A stretch of DNA of 64,000 nt from contig CAVZNQ010000013.1 of the NCBI GenBank assembly GCA_963776665.1, positions 124,001-188,000 of the forward strand. Reading direction: 5' to 3'. The position numbers and the translations under genes were made by a program. Of the stretch, positions 25,108 to 35,765 are shown one piece after another. Below the pieces are notes generated by a model that was not told where the DNA came from, ran no database searches, and saw only the letters and a program-made list of their open reading frames with translations. How positions within the stretch are numbered: position 1 is the first letter of the stretch; the number at the start of each line of letters is the position of its first letter. This DNA is from Roseiarcus sp963776665. Its GTDB lineage: Bacteria; Pseudomonadota; Alphaproteobacteria; Rhizobiales; Beijerinckiaceae.

Positions 25108-25284
25108 CCAGCCCTCCGCCGCCGCCCGGGCGCCGATTTTCGCCATTGCGCGGAGCCGCGCCATGGGCCCGCCATGCGGTCGAGTTGCCGCGCCGCCACG
25201 GGGCGGCTAAATTAAGCTCCCGAAGGAACCCAATGTCCATATTCCGGTTCCCAATCGTCCCCTGACCTCCCAAGGAGCCGTTCC

Positions 25285-25878
25285 ATGGCCTTCACGCTGC
25301 CCGATCTGCCCTATCCGCATGACGCGCTGAAACCCCACATGTCGGCGGAAACCCTAGAGTTCCACCACGACAAGCATCACCTTGCCTACGTCAACAATGG
25401 CAACAACGCGCTCAAGGGCACCGAATGGGAGGGCAAGCCGCTTGAGGAAATCGTCAAGGGCTCGTTCGGCAAAAATCCCGCCGTGTTCAACAACGCCGGG
25501 CAGCACTATAATCACATACATTTTTGGAAATGGATGAAGCCGAACGCGAGCAACAAGATTCCGGGCGAGGTCGAGAAGGCGCTCAAGGACTCATTCGGCT
25601 CGATCGACAAGGCCAAGGAGGACTTCATCCAGGGCGGCGTCACGCAGTTCGGCTCCGGCTGGTCATGGCTTGCCGTCAAGGATGGCAAGGTTCAGGTGAT
25701 GAAGACGCCGAACGGGGAGAACCCGCTCGTCCATGGCGCGAAGCCGATCCTCGGCGTCGACGTGTGGGAGCACTCCTACTACATAGACTACCGCAATCGT
25801 CGGCCCGACTATCTCAAGGCGTGGGTCGATCACCTCATCAACTGGGAGTACGTCGCGGAGCTGTTTGGCCAGAAATAA
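25285..25878 (+). CDS. sodB: Superoxide dismutase [Fe]
   Basis: A 197-residue Fe/Mn-type superoxide dismutase that removes superoxide in the cytosol. The four metal ligands are visible: His27, His74 (in AGQHYNHIHFWKWM), Asp159 and His163 (DVWEHSYYIDYRN). AGQHYNHIHFW and the GSGWSWLAV stretch favour the iron form, but Fe versus Mn (or cambialistic) use cannot be proved from sequence. The start ATG 25285 follows AAGGAG. A hairpin follows the stop. Confidence 0.94.
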   Translation: MAFTLPDLPYPHDALKPHMSAETLEFHHDKHHLAYVNNGNNALKGTEWEGKPLEEIVKGSFGKNPAVFNNAGQHYNHIHFWKWMKPNASNKIPGEVEKALKDSFGSIDKAKEDFIQGGVTQFGSGWSWLAVKDGKVQVMKTPNGENPLVHGAKPILGVDVWEHSYYIDYRNRRPDYLKAWVDHLINWEYVAELFGQK

Positions 25879-25892
25879 GGGCAGCACCGACT

Positions 25893-25915
25893 CCCTCCGG
25901 CCCCAAGCCGGAGGG
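25893..25915. terminator. Hairpin between convergent sodB and periplasmic-protein genes
   Basis: CCCTCCGGC (25893-25901) and GCCGGAGGG (25907-25915) form a perfect 9-base stem with loop CCCAA. There is no T-run on either strand, so it may act as a weak bidirectional terminator or as an mRNA 3'-end protector for the two convergent genes. Confidence 0.5.
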
Positions 25916-25926
25916 GGAACGCGCGC

Positions 25927-26304
25927 TCAGTCGGTCAGATTCAGCGTCTTCTGAGCGCAAACATCGACGCCGGATGCTTCTGTCGACTGGCCATCGGAGA
26001 AGGTCCCGTGCAGGTCGAAGCGGCAATTGAACGTCTTCGGAAATTGAGCCGAGGCGTGAGCGCCGGTTTTCAGCCCGCCCAGCACTTTCTTCCACGCGAC
26101 CGACCCGCTTTCGGCCGCCTGAAGCTCAACAAGATCGGTCTTGCGTGAGTTCGTCACGACGACTGTGACCGTAGCCCCGCCCTCCGGGGTCTTGGACTTC
26201 AGCTTCGTGGGCGCGGTCGACGCCGCATTCTGCGCCGACGCCGGAGTCGCCATTGCGGCGCAGAGCGCCATGGCGAGGGCCACGTTCAAGACAGGTCTCT
26301 TCAT
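25927..26304 (-). CDS. Small exported protein of unknown function
   Basis: A 125-residue protein with a clear signal peptide (KRPVLNVALAMALCAAMATPASAQ). The mature part is beta-strand-rich: ATVTVVVTNSRKTDLVELQAAESGS, followed by WKKVLGGLKTGAHASAQFPK, and two cysteines (NCRFDL and DVCAQ) that could form a disulfide. The content resembles a small periplasmic Ig-like domain, but I recognise no family. ATG 26304 is the start; an upstream extension is unlikely. It stands alone between sodB and the LOG gene. Confidence 0.75.
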   Translation of the reverse strand: MKRPVLNVALAMALCAAMATPASAQNAASTAPTKLKSKTPEGGATVTVVVTNSRKTDLVELQAAESGSVAWKKVLGGLKTGAHASAQFPKTFNCRFDLHGTFSDGQSTEASGVDVCAQKTLNLTD

Positions 26305-26405
26305 GAATCGCCTCCACCGCCGGCCGCGAGCTTGCGCTCGCGACGATGGCGCTACAATGGCGAAAGAAAACCCCAAGCGTTTCAGACCTTCTGGTGCGCC
26401 AGCCA

Positions 26406-26999
26406 TCACATGTCCCGAGCGGAGACGGCGCCCTCGGCCGTCCGGCGCTCGGCTGCGGCGCGCAGCATCGGCACGACGTCCTCGATCTTTTCGGCCACCA
26501 GATAGCGCAGATCGAAACCCTCGCGGATGAAGCCCTGAAAGCGCATATGGGCGAAGAGCGCCAGCAGCGGGCGCCAGAAGCCCTCGATGTCGGCGATGAG
26601 GATCGGCTTCGCATGGCGCTCGAGCTGCGCCCAGGTCATCTGCTCGACCAGTTCCTCGAGGGTGCCGATTCCGCCGGGCAGCGCGACGAAAGCGTCGGCG
26701 CGATCGAACATCGCCTGCTTGCGTTCGTGCATGTTGGCGACCACGATCAGGTCGTGGGCGGCGGTCAGCGCATGCTCCTTGCGAACAAGGAAGTCCGGGA
26801 TGATCCCGGTCACGTAGCCGCCCGCGGCCAGCGTCGCGCGGGCGAGACGGCCCATGAGGCCATCGCCGCCGCCGCCATAGACGAGTCCGACGCCCTCCGC
26901 CGCGAGGGCGCGGCCCAGGGCCTCCGCCGCTTCCGCGAACCGCGGGTCATTGCCCCCGCCCGATCCGCAATAGACGCAGACATTTCGAATTGCGCTCAT
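26406..26999 (-). CDS. LOG-family protein (TIGR00730), cytokinin riboside 5'-monophosphate phosphoribohydrolase-like
   Basis: A 197-residue Rossmann-fold protein with the LOG signature PGGIGTLEELVEQMTWAQL and the nucleotide loop VYCGSGGG. It also has LVYGGGGDGLMGRLARATL. The family cleaves nucleoside 5'-monophosphates to base and ribose 5-phosphate; in bacteria its role is often general nucleotide turnover. ATG 26999 starts SAIRNVCVYCGS; an upstream ATG would add 12 unconserved residues. It reads away from the CoA-transferase gene and stands alone. Confidence 0.9.
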   Translation of the reverse strand: MSAIRNVCVYCGSGGGNDPRFAEAAEALGRALAAEGVGLVYGGGGDGLMGRLARATLAAGGYVTGIIPDFLVRKEHALTAAHDLIVVANMHERKQAMFDRADAFVALPGGIGTLEELVEQMTWAQLERHAKPILIADIEGFWRPLLALFAHMRFQGFIREGFDLRYLVAEKIEDVVPMLRAAAERRTAEGAVSARDM

Positions 27000-27108
27000 G
27001 CCTCCGCTCAAAGCCGATTTGCGGGCAGCGGGCAAGGGCCGTCAAGCAGACGGGTGTACCCAACGCCGCTCGAAAACCGAACAGAGACACTATCGAAACT
27101 GGCTTGCC

Positions 27109-28248
27109 CTACTCCAGCCCGATCTCGCGCAATATCTCCGCCGTGTGCTCGCCGAGCTTGGGCGAGCGGCGGGCAAGCGTGAGCGGGCTCTCGCTCATCG
27201 CAATCGGACTGCGAATTCCCGGTATGCCCTGGGGCGCGATCTTCATGTCCCGGGCCTTGAACTGCGGGTCGGCAAAAAGGTCGGCGATAGTGTTGATGGG
27301 CCCCGCGGGCACGACCGCGGCCTCAAGCGCGGCTAGAAGGGCGTCGCGCTTCCAGGTCGTTGTCTTGGCCTTGAGCTCAGCCTCGAGCGCGACGCGATTA
27401 ACGACCCGACCAGGATTGGTCGCAAAGCGCTTATCCTTGGCCAGCGGCTCAAGCCCGAGCACGACGCAGAGGCGCGCGAACTGCCCGTCGTTGCCGACCG
27501 CGACAATGAACCAGCCGTCCGAAACCGGCAGCGTCTGATAGGGCGCGAGATTGACGTGCGCGTTGCCCATGCGCTTGGGCGACTTGCCGGAGGCGAGATA
27601 GTTCATCGCCTGATTGGCGAGCATCGCGCTCATCGAATCGAACAGCGAAAGGTCCAGATGCTGGCCGCGTCCGGTGCGCTCGCGCTCGATCAGCGCCGCC
27701 TCGATGGCGATCACGCCATAGAGGCCGGTGAAGAGATCGGCGATGGCGACGCCTGCCTTCTGCGGCGACCCGTCCGGCTCGCCGGTGATGCTCATGATCC
27801 CGGACATCCCCTGGATGAGGAAGTCATAGCCGGCGCGCTTCGCATAAGGACCTGTCTGGCCGAAGCCCGTGACGGAGCAATAGACGAGCCGCGGGTTGAG
27901 CGCGCTCAAGGACGCGTAGTCGAGGCCGAACTTGGCGAGTCCGCCGACCTTGAAGTTCTCGATCAGCACGTCCGAGCGGGCGGCGAGGCGCTTGACGATC
28001 TCGCGCCCGCGTTCGGTCGCAAAGTCGGCGACGATCGAGCGTTTCCCGCGGTTGCAGGAATGGAAATAGGCCGCCGCCTGCTCGCCTTCGGTGTCGATGA
28101 AGGGCGGACCCCAGCGGCGCGTCTCGTCGCCCTCCGGGCTTTCGACCTTGATCACGTCGGCGCCGAGGTCGGCGAGCGTCTGGCCCGTCGTCGGGCCGGC
28201 GAGCACGCGCGCGAGTTCGAGGACTTTCAGGCCGGTAAGCGCGCTCAT
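27109..28248 (-). CDS. Type III (CaiB/BaiF) CoA-transferase, probably linked to glutarate
   Basis: A 379-residue class III CoA-transferase, an interlocked-dimer enzyme. The N-terminal LKVLELARVLAGPTTGQTLADLGADVIKVE and the FGQTGPYAKRAGYDFLIQGMSG region, with the conserved catalytic Asp in GYDFL, identify the family. It starts 4 bases after the glutaryl-CoA dehydrogenase stop, and this gene pair is common in proteobacteria. That suggests it activates glutarate (succinyl-CoA:glutarate type) for the dehydrogenase; this is inference from context. Confidence 0.88.
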   Translation of the reverse strand: MSALTGLKVLELARVLAGPTTGQTLADLGADVIKVESPEGDETRRWGPPFIDTEGEQAAAYFHSCNRGKRSIVADFATERGREIVKRLAARSDVLIENFKVGGLAKFGLDYASLSALNPRLVYCSVTGFGQTGPYAKRAGYDFLIQGMSGIMSITGEPDGSPQKAGVAIADLFTGLYGVIAIEAALIERERTGRGQHLDLSLFDSMSAMLANQAMNYLASGKSPKRMGNAHVNLAPYQTLPVSDGWFIVAVGNDGQFARLCVVLGLEPLAKDKRFATNPGRVVNRVALEAELKAKTTTWKRDALLAALEAAVVPAGPINTIADLFADPQFKARDMKIAPQGIPGIRSPIAMSESPLTLARRSPKLGEHTAEILREIGLE

Positions 28249-28252
28249 GGCC

Positions 28253-29455
<1,203 letters not shown>

Positions 29456-29568
29456 TGCAACGCCCTCGGCTTCCGTCAGCGGCGATCTATATTGCCCGGG
29501 GAGGGCAGCGTCGAGGCCGGCCCAGGCGGCAGTTGGAAAGAGCGCGGGCGCGAGCCTATCATCCCGGA

Positions 29569-30852
29569 ATGCAAAACGACCCGCTTTCGCATGGCCTGTG
29601 GGAAATGACCGCGCCGCCGGCGCCGCCGACATCGCCCCTCGACGGCGAGGTTCGGGCTGACGTCGCGGTCGTCGGCTGCGGCTATACCGGGCTCTCGACC
29701 GCGCTCCATTTGGCTGAAGCCGGGGCGAAGGTCGTGGCGCTCGAGGCGGTCGAGATCGGCTTCGGAGGCGCAGGACGGAACGTCGGCCTGGTCAACGCTG
29801 GCATGTGGCTCGCGCCCGACGACATCGTCGAAAGGCTTGGCGCCGAGTACGGCGAGCGGCTTATCAACTTGCTTGGAGGCGGCCCGGCGGAAGTTTACGC
29901 GCTGGTCGACAAGCACGGCGTCGACTGCGAACTGGTGCGCAACGGCACGCTGCATTGCGCGGTCGGGCGTGCGGGACTTGCCAAAATCGAGGAACGCGCG
30001 CGGCAATGGGGCGCGCGGGGCGCGCCGGTCCGACTTCTCACGCAAGCCGAGACCGCCAGGCGGATCGGCGTCGACATCTACGCGGGTTCCCTGCTCGATC
30101 TGCGCGCCGGAATCATCCAGCCGCTCGGCTACGCGCGCGGCCTTGCCGGGGCGGCGATCGCCTCCGGCGCCGCCATCCACACCCGAAGTCCGGTCAGATC
30201 GGTCGAGCGGACGGGAAAAACGTGGACGCTGGCGACGGGCCGCGGGACCGTCACTGCCGACTGGATCGCCGTCGCGACAGACGCCTATGGCGGCCTTCCA
30301 TGGCCCCAGGGGCGCCGTGAGCAGGTCTGCGTGCCCTATTTCAATTTCGCCACGCGGCCTTTGAGCGCCGAACTGCAAAAGACGATCCTCCCCGGCCGGG
30401 AGGGCTGCTGGGACACGCGGATGATCATGAACTCGTTCCGCTTCGACCGCGCCGGCCGGCTCCTCTTCGGCAGCATCGGCGCCTTGCGGGCCGGCGGGCT
30501 TGCGGTCCATCGCGCCTGGGCCATGCGGGCGCTGAAGAAGACCTTTCCCCAGATCGGCGAAGTCGCGTTTGAGGCGCAGTGGTACGGGATGATGGGCATG
30601 ACCGATAACGCGCTGCCCCGGTTCCATCGCCTGGGTCCGAACGTCGTCGCCTTCTGCGGCTACAATGGCAGGGGCATCGGCACCGGCACGGTGTTCGGGC
30701 GTGTCCTTTCCGAGCATATTCTGGGCAAGGTAAGCGAAAAGGACCTGCCGCTCCCCCTCACCGAGCCTGACTCGCCCGCCCTGCCGGGGCTGAAGGAAGC
30801 CTACTACGAGGCCGGCGCCCAGATCGCCCACGCCGTCGGAGCGCGGCTGTGA
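29569..30852 (+). CDS. FAD-dependent amino acid/amine oxidoreductase (DAO family)
   Basis: A 427-residue flavoprotein. The dinucleotide fold is VAVVGCGYTGLSTALHLAEAGAKVVALEA near residues 35-63, and the C-terminal FAD segment is FCGYNGRGIGTGTVFGRVLSEHI. It belongs to the D-amino-acid-oxidase superfamily (PuuB/OrdL-like gamma-glutamylputrescine oxidases or sarcosine-type enzymes), whose substrate cannot be read from the sequence. ATG 29569 is the first start after the intergenic gap. It is divergent from gcdH. Confidence 0.87.
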   Translation: MQNDPLSHGLWEMTAPPAPPTSPLDGEVRADVAVVGCGYTGLSTALHLAEAGAKVVALEAVEIGFGGAGRNVGLVNAGMWLAPDDIVERLGAEYGERLINLLGGGPAEVYALVDKHGVDCELVRNGTLHCAVGRAGLAKIEERARQWGARGAPVRLLTQAETARRIGVDIYAGSLLDLRAGIIQPLGYARGLAGAAIASGAAIHTRSPVRSVERTGKTWTLATGRGTVTADWIAVATDAYGGLPWPQGRREQVCVPYFNFATRPLSAELQKTILPGREGCWDTRMIMNSFRFDRAGRLLFGSIGALRAGGLAVHRAWAMRALKKTFPQIGEVAFEAQWYGMMGMTDNALPRFHRLGPNVVAFCGYNGRGIGTGTVFGRVLSEHILGKVSEKDLPLPLTEPDSPALPGLKEAYYEAGAQIAHAVGARL

Positions 30853-31029
30853 GACCCAGCCAGAACGTGATCTTGATTTCACCACCATGTGTGGCTATGG
30901 GCTGACATCGATGTCCGACCGACGACTCGACTTCGCGTTCTGCGACGCGCGACGAGGAAGCCTTCCGCACCGATAGCGGACTGGCGACATCAGGCCGCTC
31001 CTCTCAACTTCATCTACGGGACTGCATCT

Positions 31030-31239
31030 ATGGCTACTGGAACCGTCAAATGGTTCAACGCAACGAAGGGCTTTGGCTTCATCCAGCCCGACGATGGCGG
31101 CAAGGACGTATTCGTCCATATCAGCGCCGTCGAGCGCGCGGGGCTTCGCGACCTCGCCGAGGGACAGAAGGTCGTGTACGAGATTGTGGCCGACAAGCGC
31201 ACCGGCCGCTCGTCGGCAGGCAACCTGACAGTCGCCTGA
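31030..31239 (+). CDS. cspA: Cold-shock-domain protein, CspA family
   Basis: A 69-residue single-stranded nucleic-acid-binding protein. RNP1 is KGFGFI and RNP2 is VFVHI, within ATGTVKWFNATKGFGFIQPDDGGKDVFVHISAVERAG. The fold is complete and of normal length. A 177-base leader (30853-31029) without an apparent gene separates it from the upstream oxidase; cold-shock genes often have such long regulatory 5' UTRs. A strong terminator follows, so it is transcribed alone. Confidence 0.93.
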   Translation: MATGTVKWFNATKGFGFIQPDDGGKDVFVHISAVERAGLRDLAEGQKVVYEIVADKRTGRSSAGNLTVA

Positions 31240-31278
31240 GCCTTCCCTTCACTGGCTTGCGCTGAACGCGCCTGCCCG

Positions 31279-31310
31279 AGCCCCGGCGACAAGGCCGGGG
31301 CTTTTTGTTT
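31279..31310 (+). terminator. Rho-independent terminator of the cold-shock gene
   Basis: AGCCCCGGC (31279-31287) pairs perfectly with GCCGGGGCT (31294-31302) around a 6-base loop and is followed by TTTTGTTT. It lies 40 bases after the cspA stop and before the xylulokinase gene, isolating the two transcripts. Confidence 0.88.
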
Positions 31311-31337
31311 ATTGTGGCCGCCTAGCGGGAGGCGCCG

Positions 31338-32837
31338 ATGACGACGGGCAAGCAAGAGACGTTTCTGGGGCTCGATATCGGGACGTCGTCGGTCAAGGCG
31401 CTGCTTGTCGACGCCGGCCAGCGGGTGGTTGCGGAAGCTTCGACCCCGCTCGGCGTCTCGCGCCCTTTTCCGCTGTGGAGCGAGCAGGATCCCGACGACT
31501 GGGTCAAGGGCGTCGAGGCGGCCGTCGCCGTGATCCGCCGCCATGCGCCGACCGAATTCGCCGCGCTCGCGGGGATCGGGCTCTCCGGCCAGATGCACGG
31601 CGCGACCCTGCTCGACGCTCACGACAAGCCGCTGAGGCCCGCGATCCTGTGGAACGACGGCCGCTCGTTCGCCGAATGCGGCGAGCTCAAGCGCCGCGTC
31701 CCCGATCTCGAGCAGCGCACCGGCAACCTTGCCATGCCGGGCTTCACCGCGCCCAAGATGTTGTGGGTCGCCGCGCATGAGCCCGACGTCGCCAAGGCGA
31801 CCAGGCGGGTGCTGCTGCCCAAGGACTATGTGCGCCTGCGCCTCTCGAGCGAAGCCGTCTCGGAGATGTCGGACGCCTCCGGAACCCTGTGGCTCGACGT
31901 CGGCCGGCGGCGCTGGGACGCGAGCCTGCTCGCAGCGACCGGCCTGAACGAGAAGGCGATGCCGCGCCTGGTCGAGGGATCCGAAGTCTCAGCCTATCTC
32001 GCGCCCGAGATCGCACAGGAATGGGGCCTCGCCGGCCGCAAGATTCCGATCGCCGGCGGAGGTGGCGACAACGCCGCTTCGGCGATCGGAGTCGGCGCGA
32101 CCGCACCCGGCGCGGGCTTCGTTTCGCTCGGCACCTCGGGCGTGATCTTTTCAGTCACCGACCGTTTTGTCAGTCTGCCGGAGCGCACGCTGCACGCGTT
32201 CTGCCACGCTCTGCCAGAGCGGTGGCACGGCATGGCGGTGACCCTGTCGGCGGCCTCCTCGCTCTCCTGGATTGCCGGCGTTCTCGGTCGCGAGCGCGAC
32301 ATCGGCGAAGTGATCGCTGGCGCAGCAGCCTTCGCCCGCTCGAAGAGCGCGATCGCTTCCGCGCCGATCTTCCTGCCTTATCTCAGCGGCGAGCGCACAC
32401 CCCACAACGACGCCGAGGCGACCGGCATGCTCGCGGGTTTGGGATCCGAGCACGGCGGGGATGCGCTTGCGTTCGCGGTCATGGAGGGTGTCGCCTTCTC
32501 GTTCGCCGACGGTGTCGACGTGCTGGACGCCGCCGGGGCGAGGCCAGTCAGGCCGCTCTTGGTCGGCGGCGGCGCGCGCTCGGAATTCTGGGGTCAGATG
32601 ATCGCCGACGTCACGGGCTTGACGATCGATCTCGCTGCCGGAGCGGAAGCGGGCGCGGCGCTCGGCGCGGCTCGGCTCGGCATGCTTGCCGCCGGGGCGG
32701 GAGCCGTCGAGGCGGTGTGCGCGCGTCCGCCGGTCCAGCGCGAGTTCATCCCCGATCCCGAACAGGCCGCCCTCCACGCGCCGCGGCTCAAACGTTATCG
32801 CGCCCTTTATCGGGCCGAAAAGACGGCGCGGCGCTAG
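31338..32837 (+). CDS. xylB: Xylulokinase
   Basis: A 499-residue FGGY-family sugar kinase that phosphorylates D-xylulose. The N-terminal phosphate loop is LGLDIGTSSVKALLVD. GIGLSGQMHGATLLD (the xylulokinase GQMHG motif) and GGGGDNAASAIGVG with the catalytic Asp follow. LVGGGARSEFWGQMIADVTG is the C-terminal adenosine site. ATG 31338 follows GGAGG. No isomerase or regulator is adjacent. It could use pentose imported by the ABC system at 21106-24679, which is inference. Its end overlaps marC by 4 bases. Confidence 0.92.
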   Translation: MTTGKQETFLGLDIGTSSVKALLVDAGQRVVAEASTPLGVSRPFPLWSEQDPDDWVKGVEAAVAVIRRHAPTEFAALAGIGLSGQMHGATLLDAHDKPLRPAILWNDGRSFAECGELKRRVPDLEQRTGNLAMPGFTAPKMLWVAAHEPDVAKATRRVLLPKDYVRLRLSSEAVSEMSDASGTLWLDVGRRRWDASLLAATGLNEKAMPRLVEGSEVSAYLAPEIAQEWGLAGRKIPIAGGGGDNAASAIGVGATAPGAGFVSLGTSGVIFSVTDRFVSLPERTLHAFCHALPERWHGMAVTLSAASSLSWIAGVLGRERDIGEVIAGAAAFARSKSAIASAPIFLPYLSGERTPHNDAEATGMLAGLGSEHGGDALAFAVMEGVAFSFADGVDVLDAAGARPVRPLLVGGGARSEFWGQMIADVTGLTIDLAAGAEAGAALGAARLGMLAAGAGAVEAVCARPPVQREFIPDPEQAALHAPRLKRYRALYRAEKTARR

Positions 32838-33538
32838 GCGACGCGCCACTTGCCGACCAGGTCCCCGATGGCGATCATCAGGATCTGGACGCCGATGCAC
32901 ATGAGGAGGAAGGCGGTGAGCCGCACGATCACCGCCTGAGCGGTTGGCCCAATGAAGTTGGTCAACCGATCGGCGGACCTGTAGAAGATCCAGATGATCG
33001 CTGCGTTGGCGACCGCAGCGATGCTCGCGCCGAGAAAGAAGGCGACGAAGCCGACGCCGGTCGACGGCCGTTCGGCGCCGATGGTGATCGCGACAGCGAT
33101 CGTGCCCGGGCCGGTGGTGAACGGCAGCGTCAAGGGAAAGAACGCAAGCTGCATCGGGTCGCCTGCGCCTCCCTGCTCTTCGGCGCGCTCGTGTCCCTTG
33201 CGGTCGGGGTGAGTCTCAGCCGACGTCAACAGGCTCCAGCCGCTAAGCGCAACGACGGTCCCGCCGGCGATCCGCAACGCGTCGATCGAGACCCCGAAGA
33301 AGCGCAGCACGTAAGCGCCGGCCCAGAGCGCGCCGAACATGATGAGCAGGGAGTAAACGCCGACCAGGGCGGCGACCTTCTCCTTGTCCCCGAGCGAGAA
33401 ATCCTTGGTCACGCCATAGAAGATCAGCGCCCCGCCGATCGGGTTTATGATTGAAAAGAGAGATGGGAACGCGAGCAGGAAGGCGCCGTCCGCCGTCCCG
33501 ATGAGGTCGCGCCAATCCGCGCCGATCAACTGTTCCAT
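32834..33538 (-). CDS. MarC-family integral membrane protein
   Basis: A 234-residue protein with about six transmembrane segments. The first loop shows SLFSIINPIGGALIFYGVTKD, the MarC NPIG motif. The internal repeat follows as FFPLTLPFTTGPGTIAVAITIGA. The function of MarC proteins is unresolved and the multiple-antibiotic-resistance link has been withdrawn. ATG 33538 is used. It stands alone, tail-to-tail with xylB. Confidence 0.88.
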   Translation of the reverse strand: MEQLIGADWRDLIGTADGAFLLAFPSLFSIINPIGGALIFYGVTKDFSLGDKEKVAALVGVYSLLIMFGALWAGAYVLRFFGVSIDALRIAGGTVVALSGWSLLTSAETHPDRKGHERAEEQGGAGDPMQLAFFPLTLPFTTGPGTIAVAITIGAERPSTGVGFVAFFLGASIAAVANAAIIWIFYRSADRLTNFIGPTAQAVIVRLTAFLLMCIGVQILMIAIGDLVGKWRVA

Positions 33539-33642
33539 TCCGCCGCCCCCCGATGGGTGAGACTTCGCCCGACATTCCTAACCTTTTGGGAAGCGGAGCG
33601 CGCTAGGCTTGGCGCCGCATCGATGAGCCTTAGGAGAAAACC

Positions 33643-34737
33643 GTGTCCGGCCCCGCTGCGGTCTGGGCCGCGCTGCAAAGCACGGTCCTCGAGCCGTTCA
33701 GCCCCGCTTCGGCCTTCGGCGCGCCCGCGCTCGGCGGCGCCCTGATGGCCTGCGCGCTCTATTATGCCGGCCGACGCCAGGCGCGCGGCCGACGCTTGAG
33801 CCTCAGGGGATTCGTACGCTCGATCTTCCCCAGTCGCATTCTCCTCCATCCCTCGTCGCTGATCGACATGCGCCTATGGGCGCTGAACGGCGTCGCGCTG
33901 GCCTCCGCTTACGGCATGCTTGGCCTTGGCCTCTTCTTCTGGCGCGACGCGATCGTCGCCGCCCTGATCCACGGCTTTGGGCCGCACGCGCCGGCGCGCT
34001 GGCCGGCGTGGACAGTTCTCGCTCTCGCGACCGTGCTCCAGCTCCTGGCTTCCGAGCTCGCCTATTGGTTCGCCCACTATTGTTTCCACAAGATCCCGGC
34101 GCTGTGGGAATTCCACAAGGTCCACCATTCGGCCGAAGTCATGACGACGCTCACCGAATTGCGTCAGCATCCGGTCGAGATCATCGCGTTCATGAACCTG
34201 ATCGGGTTCTCCACCGGAATAGTGTTTGGTGTCATGACCTACGCCTTTGGTCCCGGCGTGCGCCCGTTCACCCTGCTCAACGGCAACATTCTCCTGATGG
34301 CGTTCCTGATCACCTATGGCCATCTGCGCCACAGCCACATGTGGATCGCTTTCACCGGATTCGCCGGCCGCATCCTACAGAGCCCGGCCCACCACCAGCT
34401 GCATCATTCCGCCGATCCCGTGCACTACGATCGGAACCTCGGCTTTGCGCTGGCAGTCTGGGATTGGGCGTTCGGCACCCTCGTCGTTCCCGCGAGGTCG
34501 CGCGAACGAATTGTGTTCGGCCTCGGCGTTGAAGCGCCGCCTTTCCGCTCCGCGCTCGAGGCCTTCGCCGTCCCTTGTGTGCGCTGCGCCGAACATGCCT
34601 GGAGGTTCGCCCAACGATTTTCCGGCTCGCTTTGGGTCGCGAGCGCCGCCCGAACGCCAATGGCGATCGCGCGCCAGAGGGCGTCAAGGACGCCCGTCTC
34701 TCGACGGGCCATCGCCAAGCAATCCGAGGGATCGTAA
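33643..34737 (+). CDS. Sterol desaturase/fatty acid hydroxylase superfamily protein
   Basis: A 364-residue membrane di-iron oxygenase. The His clusters are HYCFH, HKVHH and, after two more helices, HLRHSH and HHQLHH, as required to ligate iron. Four or more hydrophobic segments precede and separate them. It likely hydroxylates or desaturates a lipid; some homologues act on hopanoids or carotenoids, and I cannot say which. The start is GTG 33643 with TAGGAG 7 bases upstream. The C-terminal 60 residues are basic and poorly conserved. Confidence 0.85.
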   Translation: MSGPAAVWAALQSTVLEPFSPASAFGAPALGGALMACALYYAGRRQARGRRLSLRGFVRSIFPSRILLHPSSLIDMRLWALNGVALASAYGMLGLGLFFWRDAIVAALIHGFGPHAPARWPAWTVLALATVLQLLASELAYWFAHYCFHKIPALWEFHKVHHSAEVMTTLTELRQHPVEIIAFMNLIGFSTGIVFGVMTYAFGPGVRPFTLLNGNILLMAFLITYGHLRHSHMWIAFTGFAGRILQSPAHHQLHHSADPVHYDRNLGFALAVWDWAFGTLVVPARSRERIVFGLGVEAPPFRSALEAFAVPCVRCAEHAWRFAQRFSGSLWVASAARTPMAIARQRASRTPVSRRAIAKQSEGS

Positions 34738-34872
34738 AGCGGCGGCCTTGACCCTCGCCGCGCCGGCGAACGGGCGCTGCGCTATCGCATTTTTGCGCGA
34801 TTGCGCGCCATTCCCCTGCAGCGCGAATCTCCCTATTCTGGCGTCGACCCCAAGCGAAATGGAGAGGCTTCC

Positions 34873-35748
34873 GTGCCGGGCGAAAAGTCCGCGCGCCGGC
34901 GCGGCGTGCTGCTGGTCCTCGTCGCCACGGTGCTATGGAGCATGGCGGGCCTCTTCGCCCGCCTTCTGGCGCATCTCGACGTCTGGACGGTGATGGGCTG
35001 GCGGGCCCTGCTTGGCGCGGTCTCGATCGCCGCCGTTGGCCTCATCGAATGGAGGCGCGGACGCCTCGACAATCCGTTCGGCTTCGGTCCACTGTCGCCG
35101 CTCGTGGCGCTTTTGGCGATGATCGCCATCTCCGCCTATACCGCCTCGGTGATGACCACGACCATCGCGGACGTCATGGTGATCTACGCCACCCTGCCTT
35201 TCGTCGCTGCCGCGATCGGCTTCCTCATCAATCGCGAACGGGTCAGCTCTCGCACTCTTGCCGCCTCGGGCCTGGCGCTCCTGGGTATTGTCATTATGGT
35301 TGCGAACGGTCTGGGCTCAGGGCGGCTCTTGGGACAGGCGCTGTCGATGCTGATGACGCTCGCCTTCGCGGGCATGATCGTGCTCCAGCGGCGTCAGCCG
35401 AAAGCCTCGATGATCGTCGTCAATTGCCTCGGCGCGGTCGGCTCCGGAATCTTCGGCCTTGCCAACTCGCCGCTTCCGCCGATCGGGCTCCACGATTTCG
35501 TCATCCTGTTGGTGTTCGGCCTGACGACGATCGGCCTTGCCTTCGTCCTGTTTATGGAGGGCGCCAAGTTCATCCCGTCCGCCGAAGCCGGCCTCATCAG
35601 CCTGCTGGATGTTGTGCTCGGACCGGTATGGGTGTTTCTAGCTTTCGGCGAGAACCCAGGCCGGGCGACCATGCTCGGGGGCGCGATCGTGCTCGCCGCC
35701 GCCCTCTGGCGCATGGCGCCGGAGCTCAGGCTGGAACGGGCGATATGA
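34873..35748 (+). CDS. EamA/RhaT-family (DMT) transporter
   Basis: A 291-residue protein with ten predicted transmembrane segments in two homologous halves, as in drug/metabolite exporters: GVLLVLVATVLWSMAGLFARLL at the start and SAEAGLISLLDVVLGPVWVFLAFGENPG in the second half. Substrate is not evident. GTG 34873 is chosen because GAGAGG precedes it; a TTG at 34801 would add 24 polar residues. It is followed 17 bases later by an SDR gene, suggesting co-transcription. Confidence 0.85.
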   Translation: MPGEKSARRRGVLLVLVATVLWSMAGLFARLLAHLDVWTVMGWRALLGAVSIAAVGLIEWRRGRLDNPFGFGPLSPLVALLAMIAISAYTASVMTTTIADVMVIYATLPFVAAAIGFLINRERVSSRTLAASGLALLGIVIMVANGLGSGRLLGQALSMLMTLAFAGMIVLQRRQPKASMIVVNCLGAVGSGIFGLANSPLPPIGLHDFVILLVFGLTTIGLAFVLFMEGAKFIPSAEAGLISLLDVVLGPVWVFLAFGENPGRATMLGGAIVLAAALWRMAPELRLERAI

Positions 35749-35765
35749 CGAACGAGGGAGGGATA

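Noticed and set aside
31030..31310. CspA as part of a mobile or phage region
   Set aside because: Codon usage and GC match the neighbours and the gene has its own terminator; it is an ordinary chromosomal cold-shock gene.
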